From: an uncultured Eubacteriales bacterium
Lineage (GTDB): Bacteria > Bacillota > Clostridia > Eubacteriales > Anaerofustaceae
DNA length: 11,767 bases
NCBI GenBank assembly: GCA_902796565.1
Contig: CADBPP010000285.1
Location: 1 to 11,767 of the forward strand
Reading direction: 5' to 3'
Shown here: positions 1 through 6,760 of the stretch, one piece after another
Position numbering within the stretch: position 1 is the first letter of the stretch
How the letters are laid out: each line of letters opens with the position of its first letter
Translations under genes and position numbers: made by a program
The notes under the pieces: model-generated
What the model saw: the letters and a program-made list of their open reading frames with translations, nothing else
The model's database searches: none
Told to the model about the DNA's origin: nothing

Positions 1-936
1 AACGGTCCCTTCCGGATAGATGCTGTTCAGGTATTCCGCCGCCTTCAGGGCGGTCTGTTCGCGGATCTCCAGCTTCTTCTCGTCGTGATCCCTTAGGATG
101 TATCTCGCCACTGCGCTGTCCACATCGCCCCTAAAATCCGTCATATGATAGAAACCTTCGTATCCTTCGGTGTATTCGGGCCTCTCGTTTGAAGGAAGTA
201 GACTGTCGAAACGCATGGCAACGGAGGCTGCGTTGATCATTTTTCCCTTCGCACTGCCGGGATGGATGCTCTTTCCCGTCACGGTCACCGTCAGGGAAGA
301 CGCGTTGAATGTCTCGTAGCATACCTCTCCGAAGGCCGCTCCGTCACAGGTGTATGCGTAATCCGCTCCGAAGTACTCCACGTTGAACCGGTCCGCACCG
401 CGCCCGATCTCTTCATCCGGGGTAAAACCTATCATGACCTTCCCATGCCTGATGGAAGGATCGCTCATCAGCCTCTCCGCCATGGTCATGATCTCCGCCA
501 CCCCTGCTTTGTCATCCGCTCCCATGAGCGTCGTGCCGTCGGTGACAAGAAGGGTCTTACCTTTGTATCCCTCCAGTACGGGGAACTCCTCCGCTTTCAT
601 GATTATGCCTTTTTCCGCATTCTGGACCACGTCACCGCCGTCGTAGTTCTCCACCAGATGTGTCTTTATGTCCCTGTAGGGAACGCTCGACACCACATCC
701 ATGTGAGCGATGAAGCCTATAATCTTGCTGTTCTCGCACCCCTCTGTTGCGGGGATGGAGCCGTATACATAGCCGTTCTCATCCTGCATGGCGTCGGTTA
801 TCCCCAGTGAACGCATCTCCTCCACCAGGGCTTTGCCGAATTCCAGCTGGGCCGGAGTGCTGGGACAGCTCTCGCTGTTTTCATCCGACGCGCTTGGAAA
901 AGCGCTGTATCTGACAAGTCTTTCGTATGCTCTCAT
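1..936 (-). CDS. pepT: Peptidase T (tripeptide aminopeptidase), 3' end cut by window edge
   Basis: Cytoplasmic zinc peptidase of the M20 family that removes the N-terminal residue from tripeptides. The first 312 codons are in the window (PepT is usually about 410 residues); the C-terminal part and stop lie beyond position 1. Visible family motifs are HMDVV at residues 78-82 (metal-ligand His78 and Asp80), GADDKAG at 139-145, TPDEEIGRGAD at 172-182 (metal and general-base glutamates), CDG at 197-199, and HPGSAKGKM at 225-233 followed by TEGYEGFYH at 256-264, which are typical of PepT rather than other M20 enzymes. The ATG at 936 has AGGAG ten bases upstream (947-951), inside the last codons of the preceding gene, whose stop ends one base before this start. 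The two are therefore almost certainly co-transcribed and translationally coupled. The last metal-ligand histidine lies outside the window and could not be checked. Confidence 0.95.
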   Translation of the reverse strand, partial: MRAYERLVRYSAFPSASDENSESCPSTPAQLEFGKALVEEMRSLGITDAMQDENGYVYGSIPATEGCENSKIIGFIAHMDVVSSVPYRDIKTHLVENYDGGDVVQNAEKGIIMKAEEFPVLEGYKGKTLLVTDGTTLMGADDKAGVAEIMTMAERLMSDPSIRHGKVMIGFTPDEEIGRGADRFNVEYFGADYAYTCDGAAFGEVCYETFNASSLTVTVTGKSIHPGSAKGKMINAASVAMRFDSLLPSNERPEYTEGYEGFYHMTDFRGDVDSAVARYILRDHDEKKLEIREQTALKAAEYLNSIYPEGTV

Positions 937-937
937 T

Positions 938-1930
938 TTATTGTCTCTCCTCTCTGTATCCCTTAAGAAATCCGGTCATGACTTTTGCAGCTCCCTCGAG
1001 CATCGTCTTCTCATACTCTCCGAAACGTTCCCTGATCGGGCTGTCTATGTCCAGAACGCCGAGAAGCTCCCCCTCGAGCATCAGTGGGATCACGATCTCG
1101 CTGGCAGAAGCGCTGTCACAGGCGATATGACCTTCAAACTGATGCACATCGGGCACCACCACCGTAGAACGGTCTCTGACGCTCTTTGCGCAAACGCCCC
1201 TGGAAAGGTCGATCACGCTGCAGGCCGGCTTCCCGTTGAAGGGCCCGAGATACAGCTTGCCCTCCTTAAGGAAGTATACCCCCGCCCAGTTGATCATATC
1301 CATCTCGTCGTATATGAAAGCCACAGCGTTGCAAAGGCATGTGAGCCAGCCTTCCGAAGGATCGCACAGGGATGAGAGCTGTTTCGCCATCATCGATGCG
1401 TCCTCTTTCGGAAGAGGGTCATCCCTTGTCCGGATAAAGAGCAGTACTTCCCCGGCGGAACCTGCCGTTTCATAGCCCGGGAGCCTTCCTGCCAGGGAAA
1501 ATCCGTTTTTCATCAGCACCTTGACAGAAGCGGCATTGTCCGGCTTCACCCGGGCGCTTACCGATGCCGAGGATGCGTCTTCGAAGATATATCCCATGGC
1601 GGCCGCGAGAGCCTCCTGCATGTAGCCCTGCCTTCTCAGGTCCTCCCTTATCGCGTATCCCACCTGGAAGCCGCGGCGGTTTTTAAGTATGTCGTCGGGA
1701 CGGAATCGTATCCATCCCGCCGCGGTATCATCTTCCTTTAAAGTCACGGCCCATGCGTCGGATGAATTTATCATCCCGCTCAGCCTGACAAGGCTCTCCT
1801 CCATGCTGCGGGAGGCTATGAAACCCGCTCCTTCGGCGGTCTGGGGATCTGTCAGAAGTTCATGAAGATCCTCCAGGTCCGATGCCCTCCAGCGCCTCAG
1901 GATGAGCCTTCGCGTATACAGTTCTTCCAT
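938..1930 (-). CDS. GNAT N-acetyltransferase fused to free methionine-(R)-sulfoxide reductase (GAF domain)
   Basis: A 330-residue two-domain protein. Residues about 5-170 resemble RimJ/RimL-type GNAT acetyltransferases: TRRLILRRW at 6-14, an acetyl-CoA loop RRQGYMQEAL at 99-108, and NAASVKVLMKNGF at 132-144. Residues about 178-330 form a complete GAF domain of the fRMsr (MsrC/YebR) family, which reduces free L-methionine-(R)-sulfoxide using thioredoxin. The family cysteines are Cys237, Cys247 and Cys271, with spacings of 10 and 24 that equal those of E. coli Cys84, Cys94 and Cys118. The acidic residues matching the reported substrate-binding Glu125, Asp141 and Asp143 are also present (Glu278, Asp294, Asp296). 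Other hallmarks are GPFNGKPAC, VVPDVHQFEGHIACDSAS and LDIDSP. The reading frame is unbroken, so the fusion is real unless there is an assembly error. The reductase activity is well supported; the acetyl acceptor is unknown. It is the first gene of a unit with pepT. Confidence 0.9.
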   Translation of the reverse strand: MEELYTRRLILRRWRASDLEDLHELLTDPQTAEGAGFIASRSMEESLVRLSGMINSSDAWAVTLKEDDTAAGWIRFRPDDILKNRRGFQVGYAIREDLRRQGYMQEALAAAMGYIFEDASSASVSARVKPDNAASVKVLMKNGFSLAGRLPGYETAGSAGEVLLFIRTRDDPLPKEDASMMAKQLSSLCDPSEGWLTCLCNAVAFIYDEMDMINWAGVYFLKEGKLYLGPFNGKPACSVIDLSRGVCAKSVRDRSTVVVPDVHQFEGHIACDSASASEIVIPLMLEGELLGVLDIDSPIRERFGEYEKTMLEGAAKVMTGFLKGYREERQ

Positions 1931-1961
1931 TACGTTTTTTCCGTTCTTTCCTCTTTTTCCT

Positions 1962-1967
1962 ATTATA
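1962..1967 (-). promoter_or_regulatory. Candidate -10 element for the GNAT-fRMsr/pepT unit
   Basis: A perfect TATAAT read on the minus strand, 31 bases before the ATG at 1930, leaves a normal short leader with purine-rich GGAAAG/GGAA stretches before the start. No good -35 is visible at 16-18 bases (the sequence there is T-rich, about TTTTTC), so the promoter is likely moderate. It is divergent from, and close to, the strong promoter of the gene at 2056. Confidence 0.5.
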
Positions 1968-1996
1968 CTTCAGCGGGACAAAAGGAAAAAGAATAT

Positions 1997-2024
1997 TTGA
2001 CATTTCACTCAATAATGCTATAAT
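1997..2024 (+). promoter_or_regulatory. Near-consensus sigma-A promoter of the DUF1508 gene
   Basis: TTGACA at 1997-2002 and TATAAT at 2019-2024 are separated by 16 bases, and TGC directly before the -10 makes it an extended -10. Every hexamer base matches the vegetative consensus. A GGGG Shine-Dalgarno core at 2044-2047 lies eight bases before the ATG at 2056. This predicts strong, housekeeping-type transcription of a very small gene. No operator-like inverted repeat is obvious in the region. Confidence 0.85.
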
Positions 2025-2055
2025 TAATATACCAATCAAGAAAGGGGCATTACTA

Positions 2056-2430
2056 ATGGGTAAGTTCGTTATCAAAGAAACAAAGGACGGCAAATTTGCA
2101 TTCAATCTGAAGGCCGGAAACGGAGAGGTTATAGCAGTTTCCGAGACATACACAGCGCTTGACACATGCAAGAACGGAATTGAGAGCGTTAAAAAGAACG
2201 CGGTGGAAGCCAAGCTCGAGGATCAGACCATCGAAGGTTACGAGGCTGTTACCAATCCCAAGTTCGAGATTTACAAGGACAAGGCAGGGGAATTCCGTTT
2301 CAGGCTCAAGGCCCGCAACGGCGAGATCATCGCCACCGGTGAAGGCTACAAGTCAAAGGATGGCTGCAAGAACGGCATCGACAGCATCAGGAGAAACGCA
2401 CCTGATGCGGAAGTAGTCGTCGAAGAGTAA
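2056..2430 (+). CDS. Tandem DUF1508 (YegP-family) small protein
   Basis: A 124-residue protein made of two copies of the DUF1508/YegP unit, about residues 3-58 and 69-124, offset by 66 residues. Matching parts are NGEVIAVSETY (22-32) with NGEIIATGEGY (88-98), and TCKNGIESVKKNA (37-49) with GCKNGIDSIRRNA (103-115). The family forms small beta-beta-alpha folds; its biochemical role is not established. There is no signal peptide or membrane segment, so it is probably cytoplasmic. The protein is rich in Lys and Glu. The ATG is supported by the GGGG Shine-Dalgarno eight bases upstream and a near-consensus promoter, and the gene ends just before a strong hairpin terminator. It stands alone as a single-gene unit, convergent with recA and divergent from the GNAT-fRMsr gene. 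The family assignment is firm, the function unknown. Confidence 0.9.
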   Translation: MGKFVIKETKDGKFAFNLKAGNGEVIAVSETYTALDTCKNGIESVKKNAVEAKLEDQTIEGYEAVTNPKFEIYKDKAGEFRFRLKARNGEIIATGEGYKSKDGCKNGIDSIRRNAPDAEVVVEE

Positions 2431-2443
2431 AGATCAATCACTT

Positions 2444-2477
2444 AAAAAACACCGCGGACAATACGCGGTGTTTTTTT
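2444..2477. terminator. Bidirectional intrinsic terminator between the DUF1508 gene and recA
   Basis: Inverted repeat CACCGCG (2450-2456) / CGCGGTG (2464-2470) with a seven-base loop, flanked by six A on the left (2444-2449) and seven T on the right (2471-2477). Read rightward it ends the DUF1508 gene (stop at 2430) with a T-run. Read leftward it ends recA (stop at 2485), the A-run becoming the U-tract. The recA stop is only eight bases from the repeat, so both transcripts end in the same 34 bases. Confidence 0.92.
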
Positions 2478-2484
2478 ATTGTTC

Positions 2485-3597
2485 TCAATCGATCAGATCA
2501 TCGTCCAGCTCGTCGAAATCGAAACTCTTTTCTTCCGGCAGATCCGGTGAGTCGTCCTCATCCATTTCCACGGCATATACATCCACGGGAGTGTCGGTCA
2601 GCGCGGTGCGGATCTTATCCGCTATCTCTTCCATGATCTCGGGATTGGTCTCAAGATACTTCTTGGCGTTCTCCCTTCCCTGGGCGATCCTGCTTCCGTT
2701 GTAGGAATACCAGCTGCCGCTCTTCTCTATGATATCCATGGATACGGCCATGTCGCAGATGTCCCCGCTGCGGGAGATGCCCGTGCCGTACATTATATCG
2801 AATTCGGCTGTCTTGAAGGGAGGGGCCACCTTGTTCTTTACGACCTTGACCTTCGTATGGTTCCCCACAATCTCGGAGCCGTTCTTGATGGCGTCGGCTT
2901 TTCTGACCTCAAGGCGTACCGACGAATAGAATTTCAGAGCTCTTCCGCCCGGTGTGACTTCGGGGTTACCGAACATGACTCCGACTTTTTCTCTCAGCTG
3001 GTTGATGAATATGGCCGTGGTGTTGCTCTTGTTGATGCTGGCGGTCAGTTTCCTGAGGGCCTGGCTCATGAGACGGGCCTGCAGTCCGATATGGGAATCT
3101 CCCATCTCCCCTTCCAGTTCCGCCTTCGGGACCAGTGCCGCCACGGAGTCGATGACGACAACGTCGATGGCGTTGCTCCTTATCAGGGCGTCCGCGATCT
3201 CCAGAGCCTGCTCGCCGCTGTCGGGCTGTGATACTATCAGTTCGTCGGTATTCACTCCGAGCCTGGCGGCGTATACGGGATCGAGGGCATGTTCAGCGTC
3301 TATGAACGCAGCAGTGCCGCCCTTCTTCTGGGCCTCGGCCGCTATGTGCAGTGCCACCGTGGTCTTTCCGGAACTCTCGGGACCGTAGATCTCCACGATC
3401 CTTCCCCGGGGGACACCGCCCACTCCCAGTGCGATATCCAGTGAAAGGGACCCGGTGGAAATGACGTCGATCTCTTCCATTGCCTTTTCTCCGAGCCTCA
3501 TGATGGCTCCCTTGCCGTACTGCTTCTCGATGCTCTTCATCGCGAGCTCAAGGTTCTTTTTCTTTTCGTCCGTGTTAAGTGCTTTGCTTTCTGCCAC
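2485..3597 (-). CDS. recA: Recombinase RecA
   Basis: RecA forms filaments on single-stranded DNA for homologous recombination and triggers LexA self-cleavage in the SOS response. The 370-residue protein is full length. It shows the Walker A motif GPESSGKT at 72-79, the catalytic glutamate in FIDAEHALDP (Glu102), Walker B VVVID at 146-150, loop L1 around EGEMGDSHIG (162-171), INQLR at 198-202 and loop L2 around 202-218. An acidic tail (DEDDSPDLPEE and DELDDD) follows. There is no intein. The start is GTG at 3597, not ATG: a perfect AGGAGG lies seven bases upstream, and the resulting N-terminus (MAESKALNTDEKKK) is normal for the family. It has its own promoter and LexA box just after cinA, and may also receive read-through from the upstream operon. 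It ends at the shared terminator. Confidence 0.99.
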   Translation of the reverse strand: MAESKALNTDEKKKNLELAMKSIEKQYGKGAIMRLGEKAMEEIDVISTGSLSLDIALGVGGVPRGRIVEIYGPESSGKTTVALHIAAEAQKKGGTAAFIDAEHALDPVYAARLGVNTDELIVSQPDSGEQALEIADALIRSNAIDVVVIDSVAALVPKAELEGEMGDSHIGLQARLMSQALRKLTASINKSNTTAIFINQLREKVGVMFGNPEVTPGGRALKFYSSVRLEVRKADAIKNGSEIVGNHTKVKVVKNKVAPPFKTAEFDIMYGTGISRSGDICDMAVSMDIIEKSGSWYSYNGSRIAQGRENAKKYLETNPEIMEEIADKIRTALTDTPVDVYAVEMDEDDSPDLPEEKSFDFDELDDDLID

Positions 3598-3604
3598 TTT
3601 GCGT

Positions 3605-3610
3605 CCTCCT
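3605..3610 (-). promoter_or_regulatory. recA ribosome binding site (AGGAGG), fixes the GTG start
   Basis: A perfect AGGAGG on the minus strand ends seven bases before GTG at 3597. No in-frame ATG lies close enough to compete, so this site decides the recA start. Confidence 0.9.
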
Positions 3611-3624
3611 GCGTTCGGAACATT

Positions 3625-3638
3625 AAAACATTCGTTCG
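3625..3638 (-). promoter_or_regulatory. LexA (SOS) box of recA
   Basis: The minus strand reads CGAACGAATGTTTT, which agrees with the Firmicutes LexA/DinR consensus CGAACRNRYGTTYG at every position except the last. It starts four bases after the recA -10 hexamer, so LexA bound here would cover the transcription start. A short GTTCGGAAC palindrome at 3613-3621 lies between the box and the ribosome binding site; it does not fit the LexA spacing and may be chance. Confidence 0.88.
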
Positions 3639-3642
3639 CTTA

Positions 3643-3671
3643 ATTATATATCATCTCTTGCTGAAAATCAA
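3643..3671 (-). promoter_or_regulatory. recA promoter
   Basis: On the minus strand, TTGATT (3671-3666) and a perfect TATAAT (3648-3643) are separated by 17 bases. The -35 hexamer overlaps the TGA stop codon of cinA (3670-3668), so the promoter begins exactly where the upstream gene ends. Transcription should begin near 3636, inside the LexA box. Confidence 0.82.
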
Positions 3672-4915
3672 CTGTTTTCAAGATATCTTCTCAGCAGATT
3701 CAGCGCATCCATAACGGTCTTGCGGCGTATCTTTTCCCTGCTTCCGATATAATTATTGGCCAGAACTTCCGTTTTTCCTTCAAAATAAATTCCGATGAAA
3801 ACCGTTCCGACCTTCTTTCCCTCACTCATTGAGGGACCTGCGACCCCGGTGGTGGAAAGCGCTGCTTTCGTGCCAAAGCGTTTTGCCGCTCCCCGCGCCA
3901 TTTTCTCTGCGCACTGAGCGCTTACCGCGCCGTAGGTTTCAAGGATATCGTCCGGCACATCCAGCAGCATGTGCTTTATCTCGTTCACGTATGTGACAGC
4001 GCCTCCCCTGAAAACGGAGGATATCCCTGAGATCTTCGTTATCTCCCCCGCGAGAAGTCCTCCCGTGAGGCTCTCAGCAGTGGCCAGCGTGATGTTTCTG
4101 TCCTTAAGGAGCTTTCCGATATGCTCCAAAAGTTCATCCTCCCTGCCTTCGGCGAGATGCTCTCCGAACAGCCGCCGCAGTGCCTGCGACGTCGCGGCAC
4201 ACTGCCTTTCGCATTCCGCAGGGCTCTTTCCGGTGACCGTGAGCACCAGCCTCACCGCCCCGTCATCGATGTATGTATTGAGGGTCTCATTATCGGAAAG
4301 CGTGACATTTTCCCTGATCGCCTCTTCCAGTGACGACTCGGGAAGACCGTATACGATAAAGACCTTCTCCGCAGTCGTCCTTTCCGTCCTTGACGCTATC
4401 ATGGGCTCGAAATGATCCTCGAACATCGGGATCAGCTCGTCCGGAGGTCCGGGGAACATGGCGACCGTCACATCATCCGTTTCCGTGAGGGATCCCGGGG
4501 CCGTGCCGTTGTCATTGGGTATGAGCACGCTCCCCTCTATCTGCCAGCATTGCCTTTCGTTGTTGGCGCTGGCTTCAAGGCCCCTGGCGGAAAAGAAGCG
4601 TTCGACCGCTTCATGGGTGGAGGGATCATACTTCAGTTCCCTTCCCAGGGCCCGCGCCACGGCGTTCTTCGTGATATCGTCCTGGGTGGGCCCGAGGCCC
4701 CCTATCGTCACGATAAGGTCCGCTGTCTTCCTGAGCCTTTCCGTCTCACTGACGATCATTTCCATGTCATCGGGGATGACGCTGTGGGCGACGCATTCTA
4801 TACCCAGACGGGAAAGCCGCCCGGCTATGTAGGCGGCGTTGGTGTTCACCACGTCTCCGCACAGCACCTCGTTTCCGATGGCAAGAACGGCACTAGTTCT
4901 GATCAGCGGTCTCAT
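3668..4915 (-). CDS. cinA: CinA-family protein (N-terminal COG1058 domain plus C-terminal NMN amidohydrolase-like domain)
   Basis: A 415-residue protein with the usual full-length CinA layout. The N-terminal domain (about 6-175, MoaB-like fold, linked to ADP-ribose hydrolysis in studied members) shows IGNEVLCGDVVNTNA at 13-27, GGLGPTQDD at 72-80, NGTAPG at 136-141 and FPGPPDE at 154-160. The C-terminal PncC-like domain (about 262-412), which in the family deamidates NMN to recycle NAD, has AESLTGGLLAG at 280-290, GGAVTYVN at 304-311 and TGVAGP at 356-361. The loop after TGVAGP (SMSEGKK, then VGTV) lacks the usual DGG and is about one residue short. The start at 4915 overlaps the end of pgsA by 23 bases. 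A stop lies in frame two codons upstream, so this ATG is the only candidate. Its ribosome binding site is poor, so coupling to pgsA translation is likely. The recA promoter begins at its stop. Confidence 0.95.
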   Translation of the reverse strand: MRPLIRTSAVLAIGNEVLCGDVVNTNAAYIAGRLSRLGIECVAHSVIPDDMEMIVSETERLRKTADLIVTIGGLGPTQDDITKNAVARALGRELKYDPSTHEAVERFFSARGLEASANNERQCWQIEGSVLIPNDNGTAPGSLTETDDVTVAMFPGPPDELIPMFEDHFEPMIASRTERTTAEKVFIVYGLPESSLEEAIRENVTLSDNETLNTYIDDGAVRLVLTVTGKSPAECERQCAATSQALRRLFGEHLAEGREDELLEHIGKLLKDRNITLATAESLTGGLLAGEITKISGISSVFRGGAVTYVNEIKHMLLDVPDDILETYGAVSAQCAEKMARGAAKRFGTKAALSTTGVAGPSMSEGKKVGTVFIGIYFEGKTEVLANNYIGSREKIRRKTVMDALNLLRRYLENS

Positions 4916-5444
4916 AGCTTATAACGTCTCTGTTTTTGATCACATAGTTCGCTCCGCTCAGCACCGTAAAGAATACGGAGGCATAGTACAGAACATCCGA
5001 AACGGTCGGGAAAAAGCTCACCAGAGCGTCATAGTGCATAAGTACCAGGGCGCACATCTGCAGCATGGTCTTGATCTTGCCGAAGATATCCGCAGCCAGG
5101 ACTCTGTTCTTCAGGACAGCCATGTTCCTCAGGGCCATAACTATGATCTCCCTGGAGACCATTATCACGACGCTCCATCCCGGTACTCTTCCCGCTTCAC
5201 AGAAGAGGATGACGGCAGTCAGGACCAGTATCTTGTCCGCCACGGGATCGGCGAACTTTCCGTAGTCGCTGACAAGGTTATACTTTCTCGCGATGTTGCC
5301 GTCCAGGAAATCCGTGAAGGATGCGATGATGAACACCGCTCCCGCGATGTACATGTGTCCCATAAGGAACAGCACGACATAGACAGGCACCAGGATCATC
5401 CTGAGGGTGGTAAGCTGATTAGGCAGGTTTTTGTTGATCTTCAT
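4893..5444 (-). CDS. pgsA: CDP-diacylglycerol--glycerol-3-phosphate 3-phosphatidyltransferase
   Basis: Integral membrane enzyme that makes phosphatidylglycerol phosphate, the committed step to phosphatidylglycerol and cardiolipin. It carries the complete CDP-alcohol phosphotransferase motif D-x2-DG-x2-AR-x8-G-x3-D-x3-D, reading DFLDGNIAR, then G, then DPVAD. Several hydrophobic membrane segments flank it, and the N-terminal NLPNQLTTLRM stretch is typical of PgsA. I place the start at ATG 5444, giving 183 residues. It overlaps the rimO stop as ATGA and has GGGGAG ten bases upstream. An in-frame ATG six codons earlier (5462) would use that GGGGAG as coding sequence and has no ribosome binding site, so I reject it. 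The 3' end overlaps cinA by 23 bases. The pgsA-cinA-recA order is conserved in many Firmicutes, including Bacillus subtilis. Confidence 0.96.
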   Translation of the reverse strand: MKINKNLPNQLTTLRMILVPVYVVLFLMGHMYIAGAVFIIASFTDFLDGNIARKYNLVSDYGKFADPVADKILVLTAVILFCEAGRVPGWSVVIMVSREIIVMALRNMAVLKNRVLAADIFGKIKTMLQMCALVLMHYDALVSFFPTVSDVLYYASVFFTVLSGANYVIKNRDVISYETADQN

Positions 5445-6760
5445 TTCTCTATTACTCCCCATAGATCGTATTCTGTCGAGTCCGTGATCAGGACTTCATA
5501 ATATTCGTTGAATTCCAGTTCTTTATCGCTTTTCACATACACAGCTCCGTCTATCTCCGGGCTGTCAAGGTAGCTGCGGCCCACGTAGAAGCCCTCCTCC
5601 TCGTCCTCGATGAGGACTCTGAGGGTCCTGCCGACGAAACCGGAAAGGATCTCTTCCGAGACCTCCATCTGCGCCTGCATCAGCATGTCCCGGCGCTCCT
5701 CCTTCACTTCCTGGGGTATCTGTTCCTCCATCTGCGCGGCGGGGGTGCCTTCTTCACAGGAATAGCAGAACACTCCTGCTCTTGTGAGACGCGCTTCCCT
5801 CAGGAAGGAGCAAAGCTCCTGTGCCTCCTCATCGCTCTCCCCGGGAAAACCGGTTATGAAGCTCGAACGGATGGCGATGTCCGGCACGGCTTTGCGGAGC
5901 TTCGCGATCAGCTCCCTTATGGCGGCGGAATCGGTGCGGCGGTTCATCCTTTTAAGTATGCGGTCGTTTATGTGCTGCAGCGGGATGTCAATATATTTCA
6001 CCAGTTTGCCGCAGGAGACGAAGGTCTCTATCAGCTCGTCGTCCACCTCCTCGGGGTAAACGTACAGCAGGCGGATCCATTCCACACCGCCGATTTCGGC
6101 GATCCTTCTGATGAGCTCGCTGATCATCCTTCTTCCGTAGAGGTCGATGCCGTAGTAAGCGGTATCCTGGGCCACCAAAATGATCTCGCTCTTTCCCTCT
6201 TCCTCTGCCAGGATACTTACCTCACTGAGGATATCCTCCATCCTCCTCGAACGGTGGGAGCCCTTAAGCTTCGGTATGATGCAGTATGTGCAGTGCTTCT
6301 CGCAGCCCTCCGATATCTTGACGTACGCGTAGGGCGTGTCATATTCCACCAGGCGGCCGAATTCCCCCTGGGGAGTATCTATGTCTCCGAGGAAGATCCC
6401 CCCGCTTTCTTCAGAGATTATGTCCGCTATGTCGTTGAAGGAACCCGTGCCGATGAACCAGTCCGCCTCCGGGATCTCCTTTTTCAGTTCCCGGGCATAT
6501 CTCTGGGCCAGGCAGCCGAAGACGCCGATCTTCAGATCCTTTCTGTCCTCCTTCATGGCGCAGGCTTCCAGGATCGCCTCCACGCTCTCCTCCTTGGCGT
6601 CGTCCACGAAAGCGCAGGTGTTTATCATAACGATATCCGCCTCCTGCGGGTCGGACACGAGGACGAATCCCCTCTCGTCCAGAAGGGACGCGATGTATTC
6701 GCTGTCCGCCTCGTTCTTGGGACAGCCCAGCGTATGTATGTATACTGTCTTATTCGTCAT
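5441..6760 (-). CDS. rimO: Ribosomal protein S12 methylthiotransferase RimO
   Basis: Radical SAM enzyme that adds a methylthio group to the conserved aspartate of ribosomal protein S12. The 439-residue protein has the three expected parts. The N-terminal UPF0004 domain has cluster cysteines Cys13 (HTLGCPKNEADSE), Cys49 (NTCAF) and Cys83 (FGCLAQRY). The radical SAM domain has the CxxxCxxC motif at Cys153, Cys157 and Cys160 (CEKHCTYCIIP). A C-terminal TRAM-type domain covers about 370-437. HTLGCPKN and the SHRSRR segment favour RimO over the related tRNA enzyme MiaB. The ATG at 6760 overlaps the ftsK stop by 11 bases and has GAGGAG ten bases upstream within ftsK. Its own stop overlaps the pgsA start by four bases. 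It is an internal gene of the whiA-ftsK-rimO-pgsA-cinA operon. Confidence 0.97.
   Translation of the reverse strand: MTNKTVYIHTLGCPKNEADSEYIASLLDERGFVLVSDPQEADIVMINTCAFVDDAKEESVEAILEACAMKEDRKDLKIGVFGCLAQRYARELKKEIPEADWFIGTGSFNDIADIISEESGGIFLGDIDTPQGEFGRLVEYDTPYAYVKISEGCEKHCTYCIIPKLKGSHRSRRMEDILSEVSILAEEEGKSEIILVAQDTAYYGIDLYGRRMISELIRRIAEIGGVEWIRLLYVYPEEVDDELIETFVSCGKLVKYIDIPLQHINDRILKRMNRRTDSAAIRELIAKLRKAVPDIAIRSSFITGFPGESDEEAQELCSFLREARLTRAGVFCYSCEEGTPAAQMEEQIPQEVKEERRDMLMQAQMEVSEEILSGFVGRTLRVLIEDEEEGFYVGRSYLDSPEIDGAVYVKSDKELEFNEYYEVLITDSTEYDLWGVIEK

Noticed and set aside
1860..2213. Minus-strand open frame of 117 codons crossing the divergent promoter region
   Set aside because: It overlaps the start of the GNAT-fRMsr gene and the DUF1508 gene in the wrong frame and has no ribosome binding site; its apparent membrane segment comes from antisense reading of Lys-rich codons.
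3613..3621. GTTCGGAAC palindrome between the recA LexA box and ribosome binding site
   Set aside because: Half-sites face the wrong way and the spacing does not match a LexA box; a nine-base palindrome can occur by chance.
5442..5462. Longer pgsA start at ATG 5462 (six extra residues)
   Set aside because: That start lacks a ribosome binding site and would bury the GGGGAG that serves ATG 5444, which overlaps the rimO stop as ATGA.
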